Assembly: GCA_963761755.1 (NCBI GenBank)
Contig: CAVXIC010000011.1
Coordinates: 62,001-126,000 of the forward strand
DNA from: CAJXVA01 sp963761755
GTDB taxonomy: Bacteria > Myxococcota_A > Polyangia > Nannocystales > Nannocystaceae
Reading direction: 5' to 3'
Length of the DNA: 64,000 nucleotides
Every line of letters starts with the position of its first letter. The first letter of the stretch is position 1. A program made the position numbers and the translations under genes. Shown piece by piece: positions 8,823 through 17,691 of the stretch. Below the pieces are notes generated by a model that was not told the origin of the DNA, did no database searches, and saw only the letters and a list, made by a program, of their open reading frames with translations.

Positions 8823-10229
8823 TCAGCCCTCGAAGCAGCTGGCGGGTGCGTTCTCAGCCAGCTCGAGGACCAGCGCCGTCGACTCAAAGGGCTTGAGCGG
8901 CGCGGGATCGTCGGCGTTGGACCAGCACAGATCCCCCGCATCGGTGTACGCCTCGGCCTCGAGGAAGTAGGCACCCCACTGCAGCAGGTCGAGGGTACCG
9001 ATGGTGGAGACAACGCAAGGGCCGCTGCTGCCGTCGAGTTCGACGTCGACCACGGTGCTGGCGGGAGTGGGCGTCACCGGGCGTCCTCCCGCATCGAGGA
9101 GCTGAAGCCGGTAGTCCGTGGCGCCGATGCGAGGGTCGACGCAGAAGACCGGTGCCTCTTCATCCGGCACCTCTTCATCAGGCAGCGCGAGCGCGTAGGT
9201 GAAGCGGGCCGGGGAGAACAGCGGCTCGAGGAGATCGACGTCGGCGAAGTCTACGGGAAGCAGACTGGGCGTCACCACGCTCGAAGGCTCGACCGTGAAC
9301 GACAGCGTCTTCTCGACCGTCACCGGGACCAGCGCTCCGGCGGCGGCGCGAATACCCGTGATGGTGAGTTCGTGCGGGCCGGGCGGGAGTGGGACGCTGA
9401 AGCGAAGTGGGCCGACGCTACAGATCAGCGGATCGAGCGCTCTGCCGTCGATGCTGATCGCCAGCGCGCCAACGCCGATGTTGTCGCAGTCGGCCACCGG
9501 GTTGCCCGAGAGCACCGAGATCGACAGGGCGATCTCGGGGACGAGCACGGGCGTGGACTCGTCGAAGCCAGCCTGGCATCCGGGGTCGAGCTGGTCGACG
9601 AGGCCGTCGTTGTCGCCGTCGATGCCGTCCTCGCAGTCGGGCGGGGCCCGGAGCGCGAAGTCGGGGAGGCGCTCGCGCTGCTCGGGGACGACGGTGAACT
9701 CCTGGCAGTCGCAGGTGTCGAGTCCGACACCGCAGGTGCCGTCGTCGCACAGCTCGAGGTCGAGGTCACGTCCGGCGAGGAAGAAGCCCCTGGACGAGCC
9801 GTCGCAGTTCTCGTTGGGCTCTCCGTCCGGGTCGCGCGGGCAGGTTCCCCACGGAATCGACGTGGCGCGCGTGCCGAAGACGACCGCGGTGTAGTCGCCG
9901 GCCGGGAGCGTGGTCCCGTTGACGGCCACGCCTTCACGCTTGAACGCCGCTGGAAAACACGGGCGCACGAAGTCGTCGACGAGGAAGCCGAGATCATCGA
10001 ACACCCACACCTCGACCTTGGACACGCCCACGCGACTGCAGACGGTCGCGCTGGTCATCTCGTCGTCCTGCGCATCGACCGTCGGCGGCAGGACGGAGCC
10101 CTCTGGGGGCACGACGCGCCAACGCACCGCGTAGCTGGGCGTCTCTTGGCAACCCGTCAGCGCGAGCGCCGAGAGCACCAGGCCGCCGGCGACGCCGGGT
10201 ACGGAAACCCCTCGGGACAATTGACGCAC
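8823..10229 (-). CDS. Lipoprotein, third of three related lipoprotein genes
   Basis: 468 aa, GTG start. Lipobox ALTGC (C27). The mature N-terminus (YAVRWRVVPP, then a Cys followed by VSKVEVWVFDD, then LPAGDYTAVVFG) resembles the two genes upstream in the operon. About residues 220-240 carry DCEDGIDGDNDGLVDQLDPG, the acidic repeat (thrombospondin type 3-like, calcium-binding) common in myxobacterial surface proteins. The rest is beta-rich with no recognised enzyme motif. It lies 11 bp after the preceding stop, so it is co-transcribed. Probably a surface or periplasmic structural/adhesive lipoprotein; function unknown. Confidence 0.75.
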   Translation of the reverse strand: MRQLSRGVSVPGVAGGLVLSALALTGCQETPSYAVRWRVVPPEGSVLPPTVDAQDDEMTSATVCSRVGVSKVEVWVFDDLGFLVDDFVRPCFPAAFKREGVAVNGTTLPAGDYTAVVFGTRATSIPWGTCPRDPDGEPNENCDGSSRGFFLAGRDLDLELCDDGTCGVGLDTCDCQEFTVVPEQRERLPDFALRAPPDCEDGIDGDNDGLVDQLDPGCQAGFDESTPVLVPEIALSISVLSGNPVADCDNIGVGALAISIDGRALDPLICSVGPLRFSVPLPPGPHELTITGIRAAAGALVPVTVEKTLSFTVEPSSVVTPSLLPVDFADVDLLEPLFSPARFTYALALPDEEVPDEEAPVFCVDPRIGATDYRLQLLDAGGRPVTPTPASTVVDVELDGSSGPCVVSTIGTLDLLQWGAYFLEAEAYTDAGDLCWSNADDPAPLKPFESTALVLELAENAPASCFEG

Positions 10230-10240
10230 GAATGGGCGTT

Positions 10241-11053
10241 TTAGCCGTCACACGGCAGGTTGGCAAGGTCGATGACGTCCGCTTCCCCGCCGGGTCCCAC
10301 GGAGAGATCCACCGCACACTGTGCCCCATCCTTGTCCAGGAGGAGCAGGTACCGACCCGGGTCGACTTCCGTGAACCGGTGGGTTCCCAGCGTGTCGGCG
10401 CAGGAGACGACCTCTCCATCCAAGCGGAGATCCTGGTCCGAGACGAGTCCTTCTCGGTATGGGAGGTCTGCGACGATGTCGCCGGCGTCGTTGCGGGGAG
10501 GATCGGCCAAGTCTCGCTCCACGTCAGCGTAGCGCAGGGAGAACGAGACCTGGTCGCAGGCATCCTCTCCGACGATGGAGAGCTCGAGCGCGGCCGGCTC
10601 GAGCCCGAAGTCGAAGTCTTGGCGGGTGAGCGTGCGCTCGAGGACGTCGACCGACAGGTTCCGCGCGCGCCGGAGGTCTTCTTCACCGTCGGGCCGGACA
10701 CTGACGATGTCCACGATCACTTGATACTTCCGCGGCTTGAGCTCGACGAAGGCGTCGGAGGAGTCGGTCTGGAACTGGGCGAAGGTCTGATAGCCGTCGT
10801 CGCAGTCGTAGCGAAAGATCTCCGAGCGCGACGCGTCGGAGGTGTCGGTGATCCAGAACACGACCTCCTCGACCAGACCGCCGTCGCAGCTGCGCTGGCG
10901 CTGCGCGTCCTCGCCGTCGACCGTGTTGGTCTCGATCAGTCGCCAGGAGAGCTCGAGCCCGGTCGGTTCGTCGGCCGGCAACACGCAGCCCCCTAGGGCC
11001 AGGGCCAGGGCCAGGGTCAGGGTCGCCGCAAGGGTGATGATCGCCTCACGCAC
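10241..11053 (-). CDS. Lipoprotein, second of three related lipoprotein genes
   Basis: 270 aa. The signal peptide is built of an alternating Leu/Ala run ending in LGGC (C23). The mature start LELSWRLIE, the Cys followed by VEEVVFWITD, and KPRKYQVIVDI align with the corresponding parts of its downstream neighbour. The start overlaps the stop of the gene upstream by 8 bp, indicating translational coupling. No catalytic motif was seen. The DNA of the Leu/Ala run is a hexanucleotide repeat (10995-11024). Confidence 0.75.
   Translation of the reverse strand: MREAIITLAATLTLALALALGGCVLPADEPTGLELSWRLIETNTVDGEDAQRQRSCDGGLVEEVVFWITDTSDASRSEIFRYDCDDGYQTFAQFQTDSSDAFVELKPRKYQVIVDIVSVRPDGEEDLRRARNLSVDVLERTLTRQDFDFGLEPAALELSIVGEDACDQVSFSLRYADVERDLADPPRNDAGDIVADLPYREGLVSDQDLRLDGEVVSCADTLGTHRFTEVDPGRYLLLLDKDGAQCAVDLSVGPGGEADVIDLANLPCDG
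10995..11024. repeat. Hexanucleotide tandem repeat in a signal-peptide coding region
   Basis: Five tandem 6-bp units (AGGGCC x3, then AGGGTC x2 on the + strand). On the coding strand they encode Leu-Ala/Leu-Thr dipeptides of the lipoprotein signal peptide. A change in copy number keeps the reading frame and alters only hydrophobic-core length. Confidence 0.8.
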
Positions 11054-11606
11054 AGCCGCAACCCTCCAGATCGAGCGAACCGCCGGCGGTGGGGGTGCCG
11101 TCTTGGTCCATGCCCACGACCAGCTGGAACACCTGGAGGTCGGTGACGAGGCCCGGCTTCACCACGCGCTGCCGTGGCCCCGGCGCCGCGATGCATGCCT
11201 CGAGGTCGCGGCATTCGTCTCCCCCCGGGAGGGTGACCACCGGGGTGATCGTGAACTGGTAGGGCTGGTCCGACGAGGGGACCGAGGGGTTGCTGCCGCG
11301 GTATCGGTCACAGTCCGAGCCCAACGGCGCGACGACTTGGCAATCGGGCTCCTCGCAGCCGCCAGGGCAGGTCGGGTCGCAGATGGTGAGCTCGGCCGTG
11401 AGGTCGTAGCGGACCTGGCCATCGGCGGTGCGACCGGGCAGCGCGCAGGAGGACGTGCGGCCCAGGTCGAAGACGCCCGAGGGGTAGATTGCGCCGCCGT
11501 CCTGGTCGACGAAGGTCCACGCCCACTCGACGACCCCGCTGTCCACCGAGCACCCGGACCCGAGGCCGAGGAGGGCGAGCCCCGCGATGCACCAGGAATG
11601 CCGCAC
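11046..11606 (-). CDS. Lipoprotein, first of three related lipoprotein genes
   Basis: 186 aa from the GTG at 11606, chosen because it places a normal signal peptide (AGLALLGLGSGC, lipid Cys C19) at the N-terminus; in-frame ATGs at 11675 and 11753 would add an unlikely basic extension. The mature protein starts VVEWAWTFVDQDG, echoing the W-containing strand of the two genes downstream. It is Cys-rich (ICDPTCPGGCEEPDC) and ends in GCGCA, suggesting several disulfides in the periplasm or on the surface. It heads the operon and is divergent from tolQ. No known function. Confidence 0.7.
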   Translation of the reverse strand: MRHSWCIAGLALLGLGSGCSVDSGVVEWAWTFVDQDGGAIYPSGVFDLGRTSSCALPGRTADGQVRYDLTAELTICDPTCPGGCEEPDCQVVAPLGSDCDRYRGSNPSVPSSDQPYQFTITPVVTLPGGDECRDLEACIAAPGPRQRVVKPGLVTDLQVFQLVVGMDQDGTPTAGGSLDLEGCGCA

Positions 11607-11680
11607 AGCGGGAGTCTGGAGCAGTCGCCGGGCGGGGGCAATCCTCTCTGCCTTCGCCGTTTGCGGCCGTTCCATGAAGA

Positions 11681-11710
11681 TTGACGCGCGGAGCGCGGGA
11701 CGGGTAGCCT
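11681..11710 (+). promoter_or_regulatory. Putative sigma-70-type promoter of the tol operon
   Basis: TTGACG (11681-11686), 18-bp spacer, TAGCCT (11705-11710), then 9 nt to the GTG start at 11720. The same -35 and spacing recur before the PHA operon (24691-24720). It predicts an almost leaderless transcript. Confidence 0.6.
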
Positions 11711-11719
11711 GGCGCCGAA

Positions 11720-12457
11720 GTGAACGCGCCTCTGACCGCCTTCTACGCTGCATCGACTCATCCCGTGCTGCTGGCCGAGATGGATTTGATCAAATTGTTG
11801 ACGTCGTCGAGAGGCATCGTGCTCGGCGTCGTCATCTTGCTGCTGCTGCTGGTCGCGCTGTGCATCTTCGTGATCATCTTCAAGTTCATCCAGATCACGA
11901 TGGCGCAGTCGCAGTCCGTCAACTTCCTCGCCAAGTTCTGGCAGAGCAAGCGCCTCGACGACATCTATCGCGTCGCCGAGGGCGCGAAGAGCAGCCCCAT
12001 CGCCGCGATGTTCCGCGCTGGCTACATCGAGCTCTCGAAGGTCAAGAAGCAGCAGGCCGCCGGACAAGACAACGCCAGCATGCACGACAAGATGGGCGAC
12101 GCCGACAACGTCGAGCGCGCCCTGGCCCGCGCGAAGCTCTCAGAGAGCACGAAGCTCGAGAACCTGCTGCCGTTCTTGGCCACCACGGGGTCGGCCGCCC
12201 CGTTCATTGGTCTGTTCGGCACCGTGTTCGGCATCATGGAGGCGTTCCTCAACATCGCCGCGGCAGGGCAGGCAGAGCTCTCCGAGGTGTCCCAGCCGAT
12301 CGCCGAGGCGCTGGTCACCACCGCGCTCGCGCTCGCCTCGGCCGTTCCCGCCGTCGTCGCCTACAACTACTTCCAGCGGCGCCTCAAGGTTCTCGGCTCC
12401 GAGATGAGCAACTTCGGCAGCGACTTCCTCAACATCGTCAAGCGCCACTTCTTCTAG
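11720..12457 (+). CDS. tolQ: MotA/TolQ/ExbB proton-channel family protein
   Basis: 245 aa, GTG start. One long membrane helix at about 35-58 (LGVVILLLLLVALCIFVIIF), a cytoplasmic loop, then two helices around 150-175 and 190-215 in the order typical of TolQ/ExbB. The conserved core APFIGLFGTVFGIMEAF is clear. With TolR it would form the inner-membrane ion channel that energises a TolA or TonB arm. It is followed by tolR, a TolA-like gene and tolB in one direction, which argues for a Tol system and against a TonB uptake system. Confidence 0.88.
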   Translation: MNAPLTAFYAASTHPVLLAEMDLIKLLTSSRGIVLGVVILLLLLVALCIFVIIFKFIQITMAQSQSVNFLAKFWQSKRLDDIYRVAEGAKSSPIAAMFRAGYIELSKVKKQQAAGQDNASMHDKMGDADNVERALARAKLSESTKLENLLPFLATTGSAAPFIGLFGTVFGIMEAFLNIAAAGQAELSEVSQPIAEALVTTALALASAVPAVVAYNYFQRRLKVLGSEMSNFGSDFLNIVKRHFF

Positions 12458-12490
12458 GCCTCTCTTCTTCCCGTCTCCACCGAGCACCGC

Positions 12491-12946
12491 ATGGCCAGAA
12501 AAGTCATCCAAGAGGGCACGACCGACAGCGGTGAGCCCATGGGGGCGATCAACGTCACCTCGCTGGTCGACGTGATGTTCTGTCTGCTGATCATGTTCAT
12601 GGTCGCGACGCCGCTGATGTCGCCCGAGGGCATGGACGTCGACATTCCGGCAGGTCGCGGCGAGGAGATCACCGAAGCAGAGTTCTTCTACTCGATCATC
12701 TCGGTCGACAAGACGGGCAAGGTCTTCTTGGGCACGCTGCCGCTGTCGTCCGAGAAGGACAAGATGGCCGCGGAGCTGAAGAACAACGTCAAGATCAAGG
12801 ACGACGGCAAGGTTTTCATCCAGGGCGACCAAAATGTTGCCTACGAAAGGATCGTCGACGTCCTCGTTGCGTTGAAGCAAGCAGAGGTCTCATCCGTCGG
12901 GTTCATCGCGGACCCCAACATGAAGAAACTCAGAGGAAGCGAATAG
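12491..12946 (+). CDS. tolR: ExbD/TolR family protein
   Basis: 151 aa. A short cytoplasmic N-terminus, then a single transmembrane helix (SLVDVMFCLLIMFMVATPLM) carrying the essential proton-relay aspartate D27. A periplasmic domain of about 100 residues follows (VDIPAGRGEEI to IADPNMKKL). Length and order match TolR/ExbD. Partner of TolQ, 33 bp downstream of it. The next gene starts 5 bp after the stop. Confidence 0.9.
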   Translation: MARKVIQEGTTDSGEPMGAINVTSLVDVMFCLLIMFMVATPLMSPEGMDVDIPAGRGEEITEAEFFYSIISVDKTGKVFLGTLPLSSEKDKMAAELKNNVKIKDDGKVFIQGDQNVAYERIVDVLVALKQAEVSSVGFIADPNMKKLRGSE

Positions 12947-12951
12947 AGCCA

Positions 12952-13983
12952 ATGCCCACCGCACTCGATGCAGCACCCAAGGTCTACGCTGGCGATTTTC
13001 GGGAACTCTTCCGAAACCCGCTGGCCTTGGTCGGCGCGGTCATCGGATGCGTGCTCACCGTCGGGTTGATGGTGTTCCTCGCCTACCAGCTCAGCCGCGA
13101 CTGCGTGGCGACGTTCGAGCAGGCTTGGATCGACCACGGCGAGGACGAGCTCTACAACGAGGCCTTCCGCGACGCCGTGCTCGTGGACTGCGACACCCTC
13201 GATGACGAGAAGTGTTTGCTCCAGGTCAAGACGCGGTGGATCGCCGACGAGATGGATGTCCACACCGTCACCTTCAACCTCGCGGTGACCGAGGCGTGTC
13301 CCAAGGAGACGGAGGACGAGGACGAGTTCGAGATCGACTTCGAGCCCGGGACGCTGGTCAAGCTGGGGGTGGAGGTCGAGGACAAAGAACTCCCCGAGAA
13401 GGTCATCATCGAGGAGACTCGGGCCGAAGAGGAAGAGATCCCCCAAGACGCCGTGACCGAGGACGAGGAAGCGAAGCCGGCGGAGGAGAAGCCCGAGGAG
13501 GAGGAGAAGCCGAAGGAGAAGCCGAAGGAGAAGCCCAAGCTTCCCACCGAGAAGAAGGACAAGAAGCTACCCACCTCCAAGCTTCCCACCAAGAAGAACA
13601 CGCCCTACGACGACCTGCCCACGACGACCGTGCAGAAGGGCGACCCGTTTGGTGATGCCAACGGCTGGAGCGATCTCAAGAAGGATGGCGACCCGTGGGC
13701 GACGCAGGTGATGGCCGCCCTCAACGGCATGCCCGTCGGTGCCTTCGGAGCCAAGATGGGCCAGGGCGACTCCAAGTTCCAGATCACGCTGTGCAAGGAC
13801 GGCAAGGTCAAGACCGTGCAGAAGAAGGGAGGCTCGCTGGATGCCTCCGATCAGGCCCGAGTCGCGAACGCTGTTCGCTCGCTGCAGCTTCCCAAGCCGC
13901 CCTCGAAGGTGGCCAGCCAGATGAAGGGCAACTGCGCGAAGATCAAGTACACCTTCGTGTGGAGCAGCGGTCGCGTGAAGTAG
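12952..13983 (+). CDS. TolA-like energy-transducing protein
   Basis: 343 aa. A cytoplasmic N-terminus is followed by one membrane helix at about 24-46, a periplasmic acidic part with several cysteines, and a long Glu/Lys/Pro segment (EEKPEEEEKPKEKPKEKP, about 165-215). A C-terminal domain of about 100 residues (ATQVMAALNGMPVGAF to KIKYTFVWSSGRVK) resembles the TolA/AgmX-type C-terminal fold. This is the TolA/TonB architecture. Position after tolQ-tolR and before tolB supports a TolA role in outer-membrane constriction or integrity. The sequence is too diverged to assign the symbol firmly. Confidence 0.75.
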   Translation: MPTALDAAPKVYAGDFRELFRNPLALVGAVIGCVLTVGLMVFLAYQLSRDCVATFEQAWIDHGEDELYNEAFRDAVLVDCDTLDDEKCLLQVKTRWIADEMDVHTVTFNLAVTEACPKETEDEDEFEIDFEPGTLVKLGVEVEDKELPEKVIIEETRAEEEEIPQDAVTEDEEAKPAEEKPEEEEKPKEKPKEKPKLPTEKKDKKLPTSKLPTKKNTPYDDLPTTTVQKGDPFGDANGWSDLKKDGDPWATQVMAALNGMPVGAFGAKMGQGDSKFQITLCKDGKVKTVQKKGGSLDASDQARVANAVRSLQLPKPPSKVASQMKGNCAKIKYTFVWSSGRVK

Positions 13984-14172
13984 CCGCTCGCTCGTCTCGG
14001 GCTCGTCCCACCCATGGCGCCCACGTCCAGGATGCAATCGCAGCCGGGTGTGGGCGCGAGGCGTTCTGCCCCACGCAGTTTTCGCGAACACGAGGTTATG
14101 GCGGGGTAAAGGCGCCTTCCCCCCGTCGGCGTGGACCGCTATGCTCCCCCCGGAGCGAGGTCCAAGCAAACT

Positions 14173-15447
14173 ATGAAGCGAACTCTCATCGGTACCACCG
14201 CTCTCGCCGGCATCCTCCTCGGCGGGGCCTACTGGGCGGGTCAAGACGACGCCGCCCTCATCAACGAGGCAAACGCTGCACAAGACGCAGACGTGGGCGG
14301 CACGGTCGTGTTGCTCAAGCTGGCCGTCCCCGCTGGCGACGAGGTGGGAGACGTCGTGCGCAAGGACGCCAAGCTCTCCGCTGGTTTCGAGGTGGTCGAC
14401 CGTCGATCCATCCCGGCCGCCCTGGTGAAGGAGACCGGGTTCAGCAAGAAAGCCTGGGTCGAGACCGGAGCACAAGCGGTCATCAAGAACGCCGAACTCA
14501 ACGGGCAGATCAAGTTTCAGCTCTACGATCTGGCGAAGGGCAACAAGCCCGTCTTGTCCAAGGGCTATCCGTCCGGCGACAAGCGTGCCGCTGCCCACCG
14601 CTTCATGAACGAGGTTATCAAGTACTACACCGGTACGCTGGGCGTGTTCGGTTCGCGCATCGCGTTCGTGCGAACGCGCCGTAGTCCGACCGTGTCCAAG
14701 AACATCTTCACGATGGAGATGGACGGCGGCAACGTGGCGGGCATCACCGCCAACCGTTCGCTCAACATCCTCCCCTCGCTCGGGCCAGGCGGTCAGGTGA
14801 TCTTCACCAGCTACGCCAAGCGGAACCCCGACCTGTGGATGAGCGGCGGCGGTGGCCCGACTCGGGTCTCGAAGTACCCAGGCCTCAACCTCGGCGGCGC
14901 CATGAGCCCCACCGGGGGAGCGATCGCGCTGACCTTGTCCAAGGACGGCAACTCCGAGGTCTACACCATCAGCACCAGCGGCAGCGTTCAGGCGCGGCTC
15001 ACCAACAACGCGGCCATCGATGGTTCGCCGACCTGGAGCCCTGGTGGCAACCAGATCGCGTTCGTGTCCAACCGTGCGGGCGGACCGCAGGTCTTCCGCA
15101 TGAGCTCGGGCGGCGGCGGTGCTGCGCGGGTCACCAAGAAGGGCGACTACAACCAGACGCCCGACTGGAGTCCCGGCGAAGGCGACTACGGGCAGTGGAT
15201 CGCCTATGCGGGTCGAGACGGCAGTCGCTTCGACGTGTTTGGGGTCAACGTGAAGACCGGAAAACTCAAGCGAATGACCCAGGGGGGCGGCCGAAACACC
15301 GACCCGACCTGGTCGCCCGACGGCCGGCTGATCGCGTTCTCGTCCTCGCGCGGTGGCATCACCATCGCCAACGAAGACGGCAACAACCAGGTGCAGGTCA
15401 TGACGGCCGGCACCACCCCGGACTGGGGCCCCCGCGTCCTCAAGTAG
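14173..15447 (+). CDS. tolB: TolB-like periplasmic beta-propeller protein
   Basis: 424 aa from the ATG at 14173, which places a signal peptide (MKRTLIGTTALAGILLGGAY) at the N-terminus; the extra upstream codons in frame are not needed. An N-terminal alpha/beta domain (about 45-165) is followed by a beta-propeller with repeated NIFTMEMDGGN, DLWMSG, SEVYTISTSG, SPTWSPGGNQIAFVSNR and DPTWSPDGRLIAFSS blades typical of TolB. It is the last gene of the tol operon and is followed by an intrinsic terminator. A -10-like TATGCT (14140-14145) in the 189-bp gap could give a separate transcript. Confidence 0.88.
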   Translation: MKRTLIGTTALAGILLGGAYWAGQDDAALINEANAAQDADVGGTVVLLKLAVPAGDEVGDVVRKDAKLSAGFEVVDRRSIPAALVKETGFSKKAWVETGAQAVIKNAELNGQIKFQLYDLAKGNKPVLSKGYPSGDKRAAAHRFMNEVIKYYTGTLGVFGSRIAFVRTRRSPTVSKNIFTMEMDGGNVAGITANRSLNILPSLGPGGQVIFTSYAKRNPDLWMSGGGGPTRVSKYPGLNLGGAMSPTGGAIALTLSKDGNSEVYTISTSGSVQARLTNNAAIDGSPTWSPGGNQIAFVSNRAGGPQVFRMSSGGGGAARVTKKGDYNQTPDWSPGEGDYGQWIAYAGRDGSRFDVFGVNVKTGKLKRMTQGGGRNTDPTWSPDGRLIAFSSSRGGITIANEDGNNQVQVMTAGTTPDWGPRVLK

Positions 15448-15488
15448 TCCTCGACCAGTCCTCGAGTAGGACTCGGTGCACCGTCTTG

Positions 15489-15522
15489 GAGCCCCGCTGG
15501 CCTCGGCCGACGGGGCTCTTTT
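15489..15522 (+). terminator. Rho-independent terminator after tolB
   Basis: GAGCCCCG (15489-15496) pairs with CGGGGCTC (15511-15518) around a 14-nt loop and is followed directly by TTTT. The sequence is GC-rich and perfectly matched, a canonical intrinsic terminator about 42 bp after the tolB stop. Confidence 0.85.
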
Positions 15523-15577
15523 GCGTCTTTGGCGTTTGAACGCGGCTGGCAGCAGTGGTTCCCTGGACTCCACATCC

Positions 15578-16459
15578 ATGAAGGCGGTGATCGACATTGG
15601 AACAAACTCCGTCCTGTTGCTGCTCGGCTCCCGTGCGGAGGACGGCTCGGTTCGGATCGCGCGGGACGAAGCCCGGGTCGCACGGCTCGGTGAGGGCGTC
15701 GCGCGACGCGGCTCCTTGCTGCCCGCGGCCATCGAGCGCACGCTCGAGATCCTCTCGGAGTATCGCCAATGCGCCGATGAAGCCGGCGCGCCGATCGAAG
15801 CCGTGGCGACCGAGGGCCTGCGGCTCGCCAGCGATCGACAGGTGTTCCTCGACCGTGCACGACAGACGTTGGGGGCCCAAGTGCGCATGATCTCGGGCGA
15901 GGAGGAGGCTCGGCTCTCGTATCTATCCGTGGCGCGTGAGCACCCCGAGGAGGCGTCCATGCGCGTCATCGACGTTGGCGGCGCGTCGACCGAGTTGGTG
16001 TCCGGGCATGGGGACGCCATCGAGAGCGCGGCGTCGCACAAGGTGGGCTCGGTCCGGTTGACCGAGGAGCACGTTCATCGCGATCCGGTGTCGCTGGAGG
16101 AACTGAGCGCGATCGAGTCCGCGGCCCTGGCCGCGTTCTCGAGCCAGCCGCTGCCGCCTGCGGAGGTGCTCTACGGGCTGGCGGGGACGGTGACCACGAC
16201 CGCCGCGCTCCTGCTCGGCCTCGACGCGTACGACCGCGATTCCGTCGACGGAACGCGATGGACCCGCGCGGACGTCGCGGACCTTCGGAATGCCTTGGCC
16301 GCGGAAACGCTCGCACAGCGGCTGGAGCGCCCCTGCTTGTCCCCGGGACGCGCGGACGTCGTCGTCGCCGGCATGACGATTCTCCTGGTCGCACTCGAGC
16401 ACTGCGGCGCGTCGACCCTGGTGGTGCGTGACCGCGGCTTGCGCTACGCGCTACTGTGA
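15578..16459 (+). CDS. Ppx/GppA family phosphatase (exopolyphosphatase-like)
   Basis: 293 aa from the ATG at 15578, which begins the family core directly (MKAVIDIGTNSVLLLL, phosphate loop 1). The second nucleotide/phosphate loop is VIDVGGASTEL near 130, and the GTVTT motif follows near 207. This is the short Ppx/GppA form without the C-terminal HD domain. It would hydrolyse polyphosphate or pppGpp in the cytosol. It is 9 bp upstream of the PHP gene, so the two are co-transcribed. Confidence 0.88.
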   Translation: MKAVIDIGTNSVLLLLGSRAEDGSVRIARDEARVARLGEGVARRGSLLPAAIERTLEILSEYRQCADEAGAPIEAVATEGLRLASDRQVFLDRARQTLGAQVRMISGEEEARLSYLSVAREHPEEASMRVIDVGGASTELVSGHGDAIESAASHKVGSVRLTEEHVHRDPVSLEELSAIESAALAAFSSQPLPPAEVLYGLAGTVTTTAALLLGLDAYDRDSVDGTRWTRADVADLRNALAAETLAQRLERPCLSPGRADVVVAGMTILLVALEHCGASTLVVRDRGLRYALL

Positions 16460-16468
16460 CGCAGTCGC

Positions 16469-17305
16469 GTGAAGATCGAGCTCCATTGCCACTCCACCTG
16501 CTCCGACGGATCGCTGCCAGCGGCCGAGGTGGCGGCACGTGCGGGGCAGTATGGCGTCGAGGTGTTCTGCCTGACCGACCACGACACCTTCGCCGGCTTC
16601 GAAATCACCGCAGACGCACTCGCAGACAGCGGGGTCCGGGTGCTGCGGGGCATGGAGCTCAGCTGCAAGGATCACGGGCGGACGGTCCACCTGCTGCTCT
16701 ACGGCCTTCGAAGCGGTCCAGGGCTCGAGGCGCTTCGCGAGCGGACCGAGCGAATCTTCGTCGCGCGAACCCACCGGCTTCGGGAGATCTGCGAGCGGTT
16801 GGCGCAGCTGGGCCACGCGCTCGACCCGGAGGCGATCCTCGCGCAGACCCACGGCGTGCCCGGTCGTCCGGCGGTGGCCAAGGCGCTGGTGCAGGCGGGG
16901 ATCTGCACCAGCTTCAAGGAGGCCTTCTCCCGCTTCCTTCGAGACGGTGGCCCCGCCGACGTCCCAGTCGACCGCGTGTCGCTCCGTGAGGGGCTCGAGC
17001 TGGGGCTCTCCGCCGGTGGCAAGGCCTCGCTCGCGCACCCGCACGCGTTCGGAGAACACGCCCTCGTGGAGTCGCTGTGCCGCCGGCATCGCGATCACGG
17101 ACTCGTCGGGCTCGAGGCGTTCTACGGCCGCTACGGCAAGGCGCAGCAGACCGGCTGGCTGCGCCTCGCCGACAGCCTCGACATGGTCGGCACCGGGGGC
17201 TCCGATTTTCATGGAGAGGCCGTGCCCGAGGTGACGCGACCGGGCATCGAGATCGAACCACGCCGAGCCGACGCTCTCCTGCGCTGGCTCGACGCTTCGA
17301 ACTGA
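16469..17305 (+). CDS. PHP-domain metal-dependent phosphoesterase
   Basis: 278 aa, GTG start. Metal-binding motifs of the PHP fold are HCHS (H6, H8), D13 and TDHD (D37, H38, D39), then E near 63 in MELS, a later AHPHAF, and GSDFHGE near the C-terminus. Layout and length match the YciV/RNase AM group, which act on 3',5'-bisphosphonucleosides or short RNAs. It follows ppx by 9 bp and ends 3 bp from the convergent DUF779 gene. Confidence 0.85.
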   Translation: MKIELHCHSTCSDGSLPAAEVAARAGQYGVEVFCLTDHDTFAGFEITADALADSGVRVLRGMELSCKDHGRTVHLLLYGLRSGPGLEALRERTERIFVARTHRLREICERLAQLGHALDPEAILAQTHGVPGRPAVAKALVQAGICTSFKEAFSRFLRDGGPADVPVDRVSLREGLELGLSAGGKASLAHPHAFGEHALVESLCRRHRDHGLVGLEAFYGRYGKAQQTGWLRLADSLDMVGTGGSDFHGEAVPEVTRPGIEIEPRRADALLRWLDASN

Positions 17306-17308
17306 GAG

Positions 17309-17691
17309 TCACCCGTCGCCAGGGCGGACGGGATGCTCGAGCTCGAGCGTTGCCAGCTCCTGCGGTGAGCACACGCGAGAACGCGTCAGGAAGCGCATGC
17401 CTTCGGGAGCCTCCAGGGAGAAGCCTGCACCCCGGCCGGGGACCGCGTCGATGATGAGCGCGGTGTGCTTCCACAGCTCCCACTGCGCGGCCCCGATGTA
17501 GACGGGGCAGCCTTCGACCTCGCCCAGCAGCACGTCGCTGCGCCCGACCTTGAAGTCGCCCGCCGGGTAGCACATCGGCGCGCTGCCATCGCAGCGACCA
17601 CCGGACTGGTGGAACATCACAGGGCCATGTTGCTCGCGCAGCTGCTGGATCAGCGTCACCGCGGCTTCGGTGGCGCTGACGCGATCATTCA

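Noticed and set aside
13567..16041. Open frame of 824 codons on the minus strand
   Set aside because: It is antisense to the TolA-like, tolB and ppx genes and crosses a strong terminator.
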